From Xanthomonas sacchari (GTDB lineage: Bacteria; Pseudomonadota; Gammaproteobacteria; Xanthomonadales; Xanthomonadaceae), in contig NZ_CP132343.1 in assembly GCF_040529065.1 (NCBI RefSeq), forward strand, positions 310,001 to 374,000: a DNA stretch of 64,000 nt. The letters run 5' to 3'. Made by a program: the position numbers and the translations under genes. The notes beneath the pieces are model-generated. The model searched no databases, was not told where the DNA came from, and worked only from the letters and a program-made list of their open reading frames with translations. This document shows, piece after piece, positions 37,587 to 46,905 of the stretch (within the stretch, counting starts at the first letter, position 1; each line of letters starts with the position of its first letter).

Positions 37587-37874
37587 ATGCAATTTGTCGT
37601 ACCGCATGATCATCCCAGCCTGCCCGGCCACTTCCCGGGCCGCCCGGTGGTGCCCGGCGTCGTGGTGCTGGACCACGTGCTGCAGGCCGTGGAGGCGGCG
37701 CACGGCGCGCGCGCGCCGCTGCGCCTGCCGCAGGTGAAGTTCGTGCAACCGCTGTTTCCCGGCCAGCCGGCGCGGGTGGAACTGGACGGCGCCGCACCGC
37801 GCTGGCGCTTCCGCGTGCTGCGTGGCGAGTACCTGCTGGTCAGCGGCGAACTCAACGCCGAGGCGGCGCCGTGA
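37587..37874 (+). CDS. FabZ/FabA-like hotdog dehydratase (short)
   Basis: 95-residue single-hotdog protein with the dehydratase motif GHFPGRPVVPGVVVLD (catalytic His15). The length is well below FabZ (about 150), but complete short forms are typical of aryl-polyene clusters, where two such subunits are thought to pair. It would dehydrate 3-hydroxyacyl-XanC to make the conjugated chain. The GTGA at its end is the start of the next gene. Confidence 0.85.
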   Translation: MQFVVPHDHPSLPGHFPGRPVVPGVVVLDHVLQAVEAAHGARAPLRLPQVKFVQPLFPGQPARVELDGAAPRWRFRVLRGEYLLVSGELNAEAAP

Positions 37875-38845
37875 GCGCCGGCTGGAAGCACCGCCCGGAA
37901 GGCGGCGGCCGTTTCGCCCTGTGGCTGATCCGCAGCATCGCCCGTTACGGCGGCCGCGCCGTCGGCCGCCTGCTGCTGTACCCGATCACCCTGTACTTCC
38001 TGCTGGTGCGCGGTCCGGAGCGGCGCGATTCGCGGCACTACCTGAGCCGTGTGTTCGACCGCCCGGCCACGTTGCTGGAGGTGGCCCGGCACATCCACAC
38101 CTTCGCCTCGACCATCCTCGACCGGGTGTTCATGCTGTGCGGGCAGATGCACCGCTTCCGGGTGCAGATCCGCGGCCTGGACCAGTTGCACGCGCAGATG
38201 GATCGCGGCCGCGGCGTGCTGATCTTCGGCTCGCACCTGGGCAGCTTCGACGCGCTGCGGGTGCTGGCCACCGAGCGTCCGGACGTGCAGGTCAAGGTGG
38301 TGCTGGACAAGGCCCACAACCCGGCGATGACCGAGCTGCTGGGCGCGCTGAACCCGCAGCTGGCCGCCAACATCATCGACGCCGGCATGGACAGCACCTC
38401 GATCGTCATGGCGATCAAGCAGGCCACCGACGAGGGCGCGCTGGTCGCGCTGCTGGTGGACCGGCCGCGCCCGGAGGATCCGGCGCTGCCGGCCGCGTTC
38501 ATCGGCCAGGGCGCGCTGTTCCCGACCTCGCCGTGGCTGATCGCCGCCGCGCTCAAGGTGCCGGTGGTGCTGGCGTTCGGCCTGTACCGCGGCGGCAACC
38601 GCTACGAACTGGTGTTCGAGACCTTCAGCGAAGGCCTGGACCTGCCGCGCCGGCAGCGCGCGCCGGTGCTGGCCGCGCTCATCCGCGATTACGCCGCCAG
38701 GCTGGAGCATTACACCCGCTCCGCGCCCTACAACTGGTTCAACTTCTACGACTTCTGGAACAACCGCCATGCCGATGCGCCGCACCTTGCCGTGGATGCT
38801 GATACTGCTGTGCAGCGCCGCACCGCTGAGCGCCGCATCGCCTGA
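37871..38845 (+). CDS. LpxL/HtrB-like lauroyl acyltransferase family protein
   Basis: 324 residues. A basic N-terminal membrane helix is followed by the lysophospholipid acyltransferase domain; the HxxxxD box appears as SHLGSFDAL and the second box as LLVDRPRPEDPALPAAF. It starts with GTG overlapping the upstream stop (GTGA). Together with the PlsC-like enzyme it makes two acyltransferases, as expected for linking the aryl polyene to a lipid or glycan carrier. Its 3' end overlaps the LolA-like gene by 77 bases. Confidence 0.84.
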   Translation: MSAGWKHRPEGGGRFALWLIRSIARYGGRAVGRLLLYPITLYFLLVRGPERRDSRHYLSRVFDRPATLLEVARHIHTFASTILDRVFMLCGQMHRFRVQIRGLDQLHAQMDRGRGVLIFGSHLGSFDALRVLATERPDVQVKVVLDKAHNPAMTELLGALNPQLAANIIDAGMDSTSIVMAIKQATDEGALVALLVDRPRPEDPALPAAFIGQGALFPTSPWLIAAALKVPVVLAFGLYRGGNRYELVFETFSEGLDLPRRQRAPVLAALIRDYAARLEHYTRSAPYNWFNFYDFWNNRHADAPHLAVDADTAVQRRTAERRIA

Positions 38846-39416
38846 GGCGCCGGACGCCGACTGGATCCTGCAGAAGCTGGCGCGGCCGGCGCCGGTCAGC
38901 ACCGCCTTCGTCGAACTGCGCGGTTCGGCGCTGCTGAAGACGCCGCTGCGGGTGCAGGGCGAGTACCGCCGCCCGGACGCGCAGACCCTGGTGCGCGAGG
39001 TCACCGCGCCGTACCACGAGACCACCACCCTGCGTGGCGGCGAGGCCACGCTGGAGCGCGACGGCAAGCCGCCGCGGCGCTTCTCGCTGGCGCGCGTGCC
39101 GGAACTGGCCGGCCTGCAGAGCGGTTTCGGCGCGTTGCTGTCCGGCGACCGCGCGCTGCTGCAGCAGCAGTTCAACATCAGCAGCAGCGGCACCCGCGAG
39201 CGTTGGCAGCTGCAGTTGCAGCCGAAGGATCCGGCCATGGCCGCGCACGTGCGCAGCCTGCACCTGTACGGCCGTGGCGCCGAACTGCGCTGCATCGAGA
39301 CCACCCCGGCCAAGGGCGACGTCCAGCGCACCCTGCTGGCCGGTGCCGCGCAGGCCGCCGGCGCCGTTGCCGACAGCGCTGCGCTGACCGCGCTGTGCCA
39401 CGGCGACGCGGCGTGA
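38769..39416 (+). CDS. LolA-like outer-membrane lipoprotein carrier
   Basis: 215-residue periplasmic protein: signal peptide MPMRRTLPWMLILLCSAAPLSAA, then the LolA-type beta fold (SPEAPDADWILQKLARPAPVSTAFVELRGSAL; RREFSL-like core). It probably shuttles the pigment-lipid or its precursor across the periplasm. ATGs at 38769 and 38775 are both possible; the signal is intact in either. It overlaps the acyltransferase out of frame by 77 bases, tight packing consistent with a single operon. Confidence 0.75.
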   Translation: MPMRRTLPWMLILLCSAAPLSAASPEAPDADWILQKLARPAPVSTAFVELRGSALLKTPLRVQGEYRRPDAQTLVREVTAPYHETTTLRGGEATLERDGKPPRRFSLARVPELAGLQSGFGALLSGDRALLQQQFNISSSGTRERWQLQLQPKDPAMAAHVRSLHLYGRGAELRCIETTPAKGDVQRTLLAGAAQAAGAVADSAALTALCHGDAA

Positions 39417-39516
39417 TCCCCGCACGCGGAGGCGCCCGCCGGCAGCGTGCTGTCGGCCTGACGGCTGCGCGTGCGGTGGCTGATCGCACGGCGCAGGGCG
39501 GCGTGGGGATGCGGCG

Positions 39517-41874
39517 ATGACGCGAGCCCTGAGTTCGAAGATGCGGATCTCGCTGGCGCTGCTGTGGCTGGCCCTGCTCACCGTGGCCGGCATCTGGCTG
39601 GGCAATGCGCTGCAGGTGTCGGGTGATCTTCGTAAATTCATGCCGGAAGCCCGCACCCCCGCGCAGAAACTCCTGCTCGACGAACTCGGCGAAGGCCCCG
39701 GCTCGCGGCTGCTGCTGATGTCGCTGTCCGGGGCCGACGCGGCCACGCTGGCGCGGCAATCGCAGGCGCTGCATGCCGAACTGGCCGCGCAGCGCGATGT
39801 GTTCGAACTGGTCGCCAACGGCGCCGACGCCGGCCTGGACGCGATCCCGCCGCGCCTGCTGCCGTACCGCTACCTGCTCAGCGACAGCTTCGACGCAAAG
39901 CCGCTGGATGCGCCGACCCTGCGCGATGCGCTGCAGGCACGGTTGCAGGACCTGGGCTCGCCGGCGGCGACGATGGTGGAGCCGTTGCTGCCGCGCGATC
40001 CCACCCTGGAAGTGCTGCACCTGGCCGAGAGCCTGCAGCCGGCCGGCGGCCCGCAGCAGCGCGACGGGGTGTGGTTCGACCGCGCCGGCAAGGACGCGCT
40101 GCTGGTGGCGCAGACCCGCGCGGCCGGCTTCGACCCCACCGGCCAGCAGCGCGCGGTGGATGCGATCCACGCCGCCTTCGCCAAGGTCAGCACCGGCACC
40201 GGCAGCAAGCTGACGTTGACCGGTCCCGGCGCGTTCTCGGTGGAGATCGGCGGGCGTACCCAGAACGAGGCGCAGTGGATCGGCACCCTGGATACGGTGG
40301 GGCTGATCGTGCTGCTGCTGGTGGCCTACCGCAGCTGGAAGATCCCGGTGCTGGGCGTGCTGCCGCTGGCCAGCGCCGGCCTGGCCGGGCTGGGCGCGGT
40401 GGCCTTGCTGTTCGACGGCGTGCACGGCATCACCGTGGCGTTCGGCTTCACCCTGATCGGCGTGGTCCAGGACTACCCGATCCACCTGTTCAGCCATCAG
40501 CGCCCGGGCCTGGACCCGCGCGAGAATGCCCGCCATCTGTGGCCGACCCTGGCCACCGGCGTGGTCTCCACCTGCATCGCCTACGTCACCTTCCTGTTCT
40601 CCGGCGTGGACGGCCTGCGCCAGTTGGCGGTGTTCACCATCGCCGGCCTGCTGGTGGCGGCGCTGACCACGCGGCTGCTGCTGCCGGCGCTGATCGATCC
40701 CTCGCCGCGCGACCATGCCGATTCGCCGACGCTGGAGCGGCTGTGGCGCGGCATCGCGCGGCTGCCGCGGCCGCGCTGGTCGCTGCTGCCGCTCGCCCTG
40801 CTGGCGGCCGCGGTGATCGTGTTCGCGCCGGGGCCGTTCTGGCAGAACGACCTGTCCAAGCTGACCCCGGTGCCGGCCGACGGCCTGGCCCGCGACGCGC
40901 ACCTGCGCCAGGAACTGGGCGCGCCCGACGTGCGCTACGTGCTGGCGCTGCCGGCGGCCTCGGCCGAGGCCGCGCTGGCCGCGTCCGAACGCCTGCGCCC
41001 GCGCCTGGACGCGCTGGTGGCGCAGGGCGAACTGGCCGGCTACGACATGGCCGCGCGCTACCTGCCCAGCGCCGCCACCCAGCGCCGGCGCCAGGCCGCC
41101 TTGCCCGATCCGGCACAGGCGCAGGCGATCACCGCCGCCGCGGTCGCCGCCACACCGTTCCGCGCTGACGCGTTCGCGCCGTTTCTGGCCGACCTGCAGG
41201 CCGCACGCAGTGCGCCGCTGCTGACTGCGCGCGACCTGCACGGCACGCCGCTGGCGACGCCCGTCGGCGGCCTGCTGCTGGAGCGTCCGGACCGCACCAC
41301 CGCGCTGGTGTCGCTGACCGGCTTGCGCGATCCGGCGCAACTGGCGCGCGCGGTGCAGGGCAGCGGCGCGCAACTGCTGGACCTGAAGGACGCCTCCGAA
41401 TCGCTGGTCGCCGCCTACCGCGGCCGCGTGCTCGCCGCGCTGGGCGTGGCCGCGGTGCTGCTGGCGCTGACCGTGGCGATCGCCTTGCGCACGCCACGGC
41501 GCATCGTGCGCGTGCTGCTGCCGATGGCGCTTACCACGCTGCTGATCCTGGCGATCCTGCGCGGCTGCGGGGTCGAACTGAACCTGTTCCACCTGATCGC
41601 GCTGATCCTGGCCGCCGGCCTGGGCCTGGACTACGCGCTGTTCTTCGACCACGCCGGCGACGACCGCGCCGACCAGTTGCGCACCCTGCATGCGCTGATC
41701 GTGTGCAGCCTGATGACTCTGCTGGTCTTCGCGCTGCTGGCCGCCTCCAGCATCCCGGTGCTGCGCGCGATCGGCAGCACGGTGGCACTGGGCGTGTTGT
41801 TCAATTTCGTGCTGGCGCTGCTGATTTCGCGCGAGACCGCCAGCGACGCCCAGGAGAGCCGCCATGCACACTGA
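39517..41874 (+). CDS. MMPL/RND-family exporter
   Basis: 785-residue inner-membrane transporter with the two-repeat RND layout: TM1, a periplasmic loop, TM2-6 with SWKIPVLGVLPLASAGLAGLG and TLIGVVQDYPIHLFSHQRPGLDPRENARH, then a second half with LALTVAIALRTP and LAAGLGLDYALFFDHAGDD. It corresponds to the XanH-type MMPL exporter of the pigment cluster, predicted to move the aryl-polyene lipid from the inner membrane. The gap before it is 100 bases. The following gene overlaps by 11 bases. Confidence 0.87.
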   Translation: MTRALSSKMRISLALLWLALLTVAGIWLGNALQVSGDLRKFMPEARTPAQKLLLDELGEGPGSRLLLMSLSGADAATLARQSQALHAELAAQRDVFELVANGADAGLDAIPPRLLPYRYLLSDSFDAKPLDAPTLRDALQARLQDLGSPAATMVEPLLPRDPTLEVLHLAESLQPAGGPQQRDGVWFDRAGKDALLVAQTRAAGFDPTGQQRAVDAIHAAFAKVSTGTGSKLTLTGPGAFSVEIGGRTQNEAQWIGTLDTVGLIVLLLVAYRSWKIPVLGVLPLASAGLAGLGAVALLFDGVHGITVAFGFTLIGVVQDYPIHLFSHQRPGLDPRENARHLWPTLATGVVSTCIAYVTFLFSGVDGLRQLAVFTIAGLLVAALTTRLLLPALIDPSPRDHADSPTLERLWRGIARLPRPRWSLLPLALLAAAVIVFAPGPFWQNDLSKLTPVPADGLARDAHLRQELGAPDVRYVLALPAASAEAALAASERLRPRLDALVAQGELAGYDMAARYLPSAATQRRRQAALPDPAQAQAITAAAVAATPFRADAFAPFLADLQAARSAPLLTARDLHGTPLATPVGGLLLERPDRTTALVSLTGLRDPAQLARAVQGSGAQLLDLKDASESLVAAYRGRVLAALGVAAVLLALTVAIALRTPRRIVRVLLPMALTTLLILAILRGCGVELNLFHLIALILAAGLGLDYALFFDHAGDDRADQLRTLHALIVCSLMTLLVFALLAASSIPVLRAIGSTVALGVLFNFVLALLISRETASDAQESRHAH

Positions 41875-42310
41875 GCCACTGCACGGACGCGACGCCATCG
41901 CCGCGCTGGTGCCGCACCAGGGCCTGATGTGCCTGTGGGAAGAGGTGGTGGCCTGGGACGCGCAGCGCGTCCTGTTGCGCAGCGTCGCGCATCGCCAGGC
42001 CGCGCATCCGCTGCGCAGCGGCGATCGGCTGCACGCGCTGCACCTGTGCGAATACGGCGCGCAGGCGATGGCGGTGCACGGCGGCCTGCTCGGCCGTGCC
42101 GCCGGCACGCCGGTGCGGCCGGGCATGCTGGTGGCGCTGCGCGGGGTGCAGTTGCACGTCAGCGAGTTGCAGGACCTGGCCGGGCCGATCGAAGGCGAGG
42201 CCGAGGTGCTGCTGCAGGCCGACGACAGCCAGCAATACGCTTTCCGCCTCACCCATGCCGGGCAGTTGTTGGCCGAGGGCCGTGCGACGGTGGTGCTGGG
42301 CGCGGCATAG
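41864..42310 (+). CDS. Hotdog-fold dehydratase-like protein of the pigment cluster
   Basis: 148 residues with the hotdog pattern (LVPHQGLMCLWEEVVAW at the start, then VALRGVQLHVSELQ). The HQGLMCL segment resembles the 3-hydroxyacyl-ACP dehydratase group of aryl-polyene loci (ApeP/XanI-like). It overlaps the MMPL gene by 11 bases. It probably pairs with the short FabZ-like protein at 37587. Confidence 0.75.
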   Translation: MHTEPLHGRDAIAALVPHQGLMCLWEEVVAWDAQRVLLRSVAHRQAAHPLRSGDRLHALHLCEYGAQAMAVHGGLLGRAAGTPVRPGMLVALRGVQLHVSELQDLAGPIEGEAEVLLQADDSQQYAFRLTHAGQLLAEGRATVVLGAA

Positions 42311-42395
42311 AGGCTCGACCGGCCAGTGCAGGAGCGGCTTCAGGGCAGCGTTGGTCGTTGCGTTCGCCCCACTCGAGCCGGATCCAGGTCGTCCT

Positions 42396-42461
42396 GTAGG
42401 AGCGGCTTCAGCCGCGACGAGGCGCCCCGGTCATGCCCATCGCGGCTGAAGCCGCTCCTAC
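42396..42461. repeat. Xanthomonad REP-type inverted repeat, copy C
   Basis: Arms 42396-42418 and 42439-42461 match copies A and B except one mismatch in the right arm (ATCGCGG instead of GTCGCGG). A truncated half-copy (CAGGAGCGGCTTCAGGGC) is at about 42330. It lies between the hotdog gene and the ketoreductase gene, so it may split their transcripts. Confidence 0.85.
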
Positions 42462-42605
42462 AAAAAGACGTCCCGTGGTGATCAGCGGTGCGTTTGAGCC
42501 GCGCCGCGTATTCCCTGCAAGTCGTCTCTGCTGAGACCGCGCCTACGAGCGCGCGGATGAACCGTTAGGATGACGGCCCATCTTCATTGCGATCGAGGAT
42601 TCCCG

Positions 42606-43343
42606 ATGTCTGCTTCCCTCGCACCACGCCGCGCCCTGGTCACCGGCGGCAGCGGCGATCTCGGTGGCGCGATCTGCCGCGCCCTGGCCGCGCAGGGCCT
42701 GCACGTGATCGTGCACGCCAACGCCAACGTCGCGCGGGCCGCGGCAGTGGTGGAGGCGATCGTCGCCGCCGGCGGCAGCGCCGAGGCGGTGGCGTTCGAC
42801 GTGGCCGATGCCGAGGCCAGCGCGCAGGCGTTGGCGGCGTTGCTGGAGGCCGGCCCGATCCAGGTGCTAGTCAACAACGCCGGCATCCACGACGACGCGC
42901 CGATGGCGGGCATGAGCGCGGCGCAGTGGCATAAGGTCATCGACGTCTCGCTGCACGGCTTCTTCCACGTCACCCAGCCGCTGCTGCTGCCGATGGCGCG
43001 GACGCGCTGGGGCCGCATCGTCAGCGTGTCCTCGGTGGCGGCCGTGCTGGGCAACCGTGGGCAGACCAACTACGCCGCGGCCAAGGCCGCGCTGCACGGT
43101 GCCAGCATGTCGCTGGCGCGGGAAATGGCCAGCCGCGGCATCAGCGTCAACGTGGTCGCGCCAGGCGTGATCCAGGGCGCGATGGCGGACAGTTCTTTCC
43201 CGCCGGAGGCGATCAAGCAGATGGTCCCGGCCGGGCGCCCCGGCAAGCCGGAGGAAGTGGCCGCGCTGGTCGCGTTCCTGTGTTCGGACGCGGCCGCCTA
43301 CATCAACGGCCAGGTCATCGGCATCAACGGCGGCATGGGCTGA
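42606..43343 (+). CDS. 3-oxoacyl-ACP reductase (FabG-like) of the pigment cluster
   Basis: NADPH-dependent short-chain dehydrogenase, 245 residues. The TGGSGDLG cofactor motif is at 13-20, NNAGIHDD near 90, catalytic Ser142/143, Tyr156 and Lys160 (YAAAK), and the C-terminal NGQVIGINGGMG of FabG. It reduces the 3-keto group formed by the ketosynthase. The ATG at 42606 begins MSASLAPRRALVTGG. It is separated from the xanC operon by a REP element, so it may have its own promoter. Confidence 0.92.
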   Translation: MSASLAPRRALVTGGSGDLGGAICRALAAQGLHVIVHANANVARAAAVVEAIVAAGGSAEAVAFDVADAEASAQALAALLEAGPIQVLVNNAGIHDDAPMAGMSAAQWHKVIDVSLHGFFHVTQPLLLPMARTRWGRIVSVSSVAAVLGNRGQTNYAAAKAALHGASMSLAREMASRGISVNVVAPGVIQGAMADSSFPPEAIKQMVPAGRPGKPEEVAALVAFLCSDAAAYINGQVIGINGGMG

Positions 43344-43395
43344 CGACCGCGCCGCCGTTGCGCCGCGATGCCGGCGGCGCAACGGTGGCCGGCGC

Positions 43396-45072
43396 TCAGC
43401 GGCAGACGAAGCTGGACGCCGCCTCCACGTCGCCGCCGACGTAGCGCGCCACCTGCGGATACGGGCACAGCGGGCGGCTGCGCTGGCTGCTCCAACTGGC
43501 CGGCACTTCATTGTTGGGCGCGGCGCTGCCGCTGCCGCGCGCGCTGGCGACGATCGCGTCCGGCGCCTGGCCCTGCTCGACCCAGGCCACCAGCGGGGTC
43601 AGCGCATCGAACTGGTCGGTGGCCGGCCCGCCGGCGCAATGCGCCATCGCCGGCACCGCGAACAGGCGCGCATAGCTGGCGGCATCGGCATCGGCCGTGC
43701 GCAGGCGGTCGTACCAGGCCGCGGTGTCGGCGAAGGAGAAGATGCCGTCGCCGGTGCCGTGGTAGATCAGCAGCTTGCCGCCGCGCTTCTTCAGCGTGGT
43801 CAGCCGGGTCTCGTTGGGCGGGGTCATGTACGACCAGGCCGATTCGCGGAAGGCGCCGGCCGTGGCGAAGATCTTCGGCGCGTCGCGGTCCATGTCGAAC
43901 TGCAGCGCATACTTCTTCAGATCCTGCAGCACCGCCGGATCCTCCGGCGGGGTGACGAAGCCGAAGGCCACCGATCCGGGCACCAGGGTCAGCGAGGCGT
44001 CCTGCCGCCAGCCGGCCCAGTCGCCGCTGGCGATGCCCGGGTCGTAGGGGAAGGGCGCGTACAGCGGCGTGCCGGCGCTGTTGTGCACGCCGGCGTGGAT
44101 GGCGCCGAGCGCGCGCTTCTGCGCCGGGGTCAGGCATTGGCCGGTGCGCCCGGCGCTGCCGCAGGTGGCGACGTCGCGATTCAGGTCGAAGCGGCGCTGG
44201 CAGGCGACCACGTCCTGCACCATGCCGTCGCGCACCCCGTCCAGCGCATCGCAGGTGGCGACGATGCGCTCGGCCACCAGGCTGCGCTCGGCGGCGCTCA
44301 GGCCGCTGCGCGTGTCGCTGCCGCCGGCCAGCGCCGCCAGTTGCTGGGCCGCGGCCAGGTCGGCGATCGCCGCCTTGGGCAGATGGAACCCGGGGTCGCC
44401 GACGAGGATGCCGTCGTAGTCCTGTGCGTCGCGTGCGGCGGCGACCATGCCGTGGCGGCCGCCGTTGGAGCAGCCGCCGAAATAGCTGTAGTCCGGCGCC
44501 TTGCCGTAGGCGATCTGCACCACGCGCTTGGCCATCGGGGTCAGCGCCTGTACCGCCTGGTAGCCGTAGTCCAGCCGCGCCTGCGGATCGCGGCCGAACA
44601 GCGGGTTCTGCGCGTTGCTGTGCCCGGCATCGGAACTGATGACCGCAAAGCCCATGCGCAGCGGATTGTCGCGCTGGCCGCCGCCACCGATGTCCCCAAG
44701 CGCGGGGACCACGTTGCCGTCCAGGCCGCCGTTGGCCTGGTAGAAGAAGCGCCCGTTCCATGCGGCCGGCAGGCGCATCTCGAAGCCGATCGCATAGGAC
44801 TGGCCGTCGGTGCCGACGCGTTCGTGCATCAGGCCGGTGATCTGGCAGTGCGCGCCGATCGGCTGGCCGGCCACCTGCAGGGTGCCGGCGGCCACGCTGT
44901 GCACCGCGGTGAAGCGGGTGCCGGGGTAGGCGAGCCGGCTCGCCAGCGCGTCGCACGACTGTTGCAGCGGTGCCGGGGTGGCCGGTGCGCGCGGAGCCTT
45001 CTGCGCATGGGCGGTGGTCGGGGCGGCCAGGGCGGCGAAGGGCAGGGCCAAGGCGAGCAGCGTGGAGCGCAT
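43396..45072 (-). CDS. Tannase/feruloyl esterase family protein
   Basis: 558-residue exported esterase. Signal peptide MRSTLLALALPFAALAAPTTAHAQ; nucleophile elbow GGCSNGGRHG with the Cys preceding Ser that is typical of the tannase family; HCAGG near the C terminus with the catalytic His and a partner Cys; acid in the DGIFSFADTAAW region. These enzymes cut aromatic esters such as ferulate or gallate from plant material. It faces the FabG-like gene and has its own promoter region (207 bases). It is not part of the core pigment pathway; a link to aromatic intermediates is only a guess. Confidence 0.85.
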   Translation of the reverse strand: MRSTLLALALPFAALAAPTTAHAQKAPRAPATPAPLQQSCDALASRLAYPGTRFTAVHSVAAGTLQVAGQPIGAHCQITGLMHERVGTDGQSYAIGFEMRLPAAWNGRFFYQANGGLDGNVVPALGDIGGGGQRDNPLRMGFAVISSDAGHSNAQNPLFGRDPQARLDYGYQAVQALTPMAKRVVQIAYGKAPDYSYFGGCSNGGRHGMVAAARDAQDYDGILVGDPGFHLPKAAIADLAAAQQLAALAGGSDTRSGLSAAERSLVAERIVATCDALDGVRDGMVQDVVACQRRFDLNRDVATCGSAGRTGQCLTPAQKRALGAIHAGVHNSAGTPLYAPFPYDPGIASGDWAGWRQDASLTLVPGSVAFGFVTPPEDPAVLQDLKKYALQFDMDRDAPKIFATAGAFRESAWSYMTPPNETRLTTLKKRGGKLLIYHGTGDGIFSFADTAAWYDRLRTADADAASYARLFAVPAMAHCAGGPATDQFDALTPLVAWVEQGQAPDAIVASARGSGSAAPNNEVPASWSSQRSRPLCPYPQVARYVGGDVEAASSFVCR

Positions 45073-45279
45073 GGAGTTCTCCTGAGGGGCGCCGGGCGCG
45101 GTGGGCCTGTGTCGCGCCGGTGGCGCCGGGGCGTCAACCGTCGCGCGTGCGAAAACGCGAATGCGTGGGCGATATTCGCCCGATGTGACGCGTGCCGCGC
45201 AATGGAGGCGCCCGCTGGGCGTGCCGCGGCGGCGAGCGGAGCGCGCGTTGTTGCAGGGCGGCATGGCCCTGCGCGTGGA

Positions 45280-46905
45280 TCAGGCCGCGTCCGCGTACCA
45301 GGCCGGCGACAGCACCGGCAGTGGCGTCTGCGCATCGCGGCAGGCGTCCAGCAGGCCGTGGTCGGCCAGCGTCGGATGCTGCTGGTGGGCGCGCGCCAGG
45401 ATCTCCCCGGCCAGTTCCGCCATGCGCGCGACATTGCCGTGCAGGCGGGCGACGAAGGCGGCGTCGTCCAGCCGGTCGCTCAGCGCGCGGTTGAGTTCGT
45501 GGAACCAGCCGATCAGGTACTGGTCCAGCAGCCGCCCGTCGGCCACCGCCGCGGCCTGCGCGCGGTTGGCCGCGCCCCAGTCGCGCAGCAGCGCCTGCAT
45601 GCCCAGGTTGAGCGCGCTGGCCTGCTGCAGCGCCGGGCGCAGCCGGCCCAGCACCGCCAGGTCGGCGATGCGGTCGGTGCAGTACAGCGGCGCCAGCAGC
45701 GACCAGTAGTAGGTGTAGTCCCAGATCACCTTGACCGGCATCACCTGGGCGTCGCCGAACAGCGGGTACTGGTCCTGGTAGAGGGTCAGGGTGTTCTCGT
45801 AGAACGAGAAGTACAGTTGCTGGTACAGCTCGGCATACGGCGCGATGTCGCGCCCGGCGCGCTCGCGTCCGATCAGTTCGCAGATGTAGGTGTTGCTGAT
45901 GGCGATGAAGTCGCTGCCCGGCGAATAGAACGGGTCCAGGAACACGCCGGCCTCGCCGGTCAGCGCCCAGCGCTGTGCCGAGAACACCTGCTTGCAGCCG
46001 TAGGAGAAGTCGCGCAGGAACAGGAAGTCCTGCACCGTGTGCTCGTTGCGCTCCAGCGTGCTGGCCACCTGCGGCTGGTGCGTGCGCAGCCAGTCCATCG
46101 CCTTGGCGTGGGTGTTCATGGTCTCCAGCGGATGCATCGCGGCATCGCAGACGATGCCCAGCGAATGCGCGCCGGAGGACAGCGGGATCAGCCAGAACCA
46201 GTAGCCGGGGCCGCACATGTGGTTGGTCGAGCGCCAGCGGTCCGGCGGCGTGCAGCGCTGCAGCCAGGCGCTGTCCTGCGACCAGCCGTTGGGATCGACC
46301 AGCCCGTCCACCCGCCACCACACCGCGTTGGCCTGGTGCGCGTTGTCCTGGGCCAGGCCGAGCTTGCGCTTGAGCAGGCCGGCGCGGCCGCTGGCGTCGA
46401 TCACCCAGCGTGCCTGCAGGTGGGCGTCGGCGCCGTCGCGGCTGTAGCGCACGCAGTGGTCGCCGTCGTCCTCGGCCAGGTCGACGCCGCGCACCGTGCT
46501 GCCGTCGAGGAACTCCACGCCCATCGCGCGCGCGCGCTGCCCGAGGAAGTTCTCGAAGCGGCCGCGGTCGATCTGCCACGACGGGGTGGGCAGCAACTGG
46601 CTCACCCCCAGTTCGGTGCACTGGTCGATGTCGGCGCGCCGGTCGGAGAAGAAGAAGCGGAAGCCGAACTTGCGGATCTGTTCGGCATCCAGGTGCTCGC
46701 GCAGGCCCAGCACCTCGGCGAAATAGTGCGCGCCGATCTCCACCGAGGACTCGCCGACCTTGAACGCGGCCTCGCGCACCGGGTGCGCGCGCCGTTCCAG
46801 CACGCGGATGCGCAGCTGCGGGTCGCGCTGGCGCAACTGCAGCGCCAGGGTCAGCCCGGCCAGCCCGCCGCCCAGAATCGCCACATCCGCCTGCGCTGCA
46901 TTCAT
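45280..46905 (-). CDS. Second flavin-dependent halogenase-like protein
   Basis: 541-residue flavoprotein with FAD motif GGGLAG at 12-17, FKVGESSVEIG at 48-58 and the halogenase motif WFWLIP at 236-241. The 3' half carries GEAGVFLDPFYSPGSDFIAI. It is unlike the xanB2-linked enzyme outside these motifs. In aryl-polyene loci similar proteins are annotated tryptophan halogenase-like or FAD monooxygenase; a brominase or hydroxylase role in pigment tailoring is plausible. Its ATG overlaps the glycosyltransferase stop (46902-46905). Confidence 0.8.
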   Translation of the reverse strand: MNAAQADVAILGGGLAGLTLALQLRQRDPQLRIRVLERRAHPVREAAFKVGESSVEIGAHYFAEVLGLREHLDAEQIRKFGFRFFFSDRRADIDQCTELGVSQLLPTPSWQIDRGRFENFLGQRARAMGVEFLDGSTVRGVDLAEDDGDHCVRYSRDGADAHLQARWVIDASGRAGLLKRKLGLAQDNAHQANAVWWRVDGLVDPNGWSQDSAWLQRCTPPDRWRSTNHMCGPGYWFWLIPLSSGAHSLGIVCDAAMHPLETMNTHAKAMDWLRTHQPQVASTLERNEHTVQDFLFLRDFSYGCKQVFSAQRWALTGEAGVFLDPFYSPGSDFIAISNTYICELIGRERAGRDIAPYAELYQQLYFSFYENTLTLYQDQYPLFGDAQVMPVKVIWDYTYYWSLLAPLYCTDRIADLAVLGRLRPALQQASALNLGMQALLRDWGAANRAQAAAVADGRLLDQYLIGWFHELNRALSDRLDDAAFVARLHGNVARMAELAGEILARAHQQHPTLADHGLLDACRDAQTPLPVLSPAWYADAA

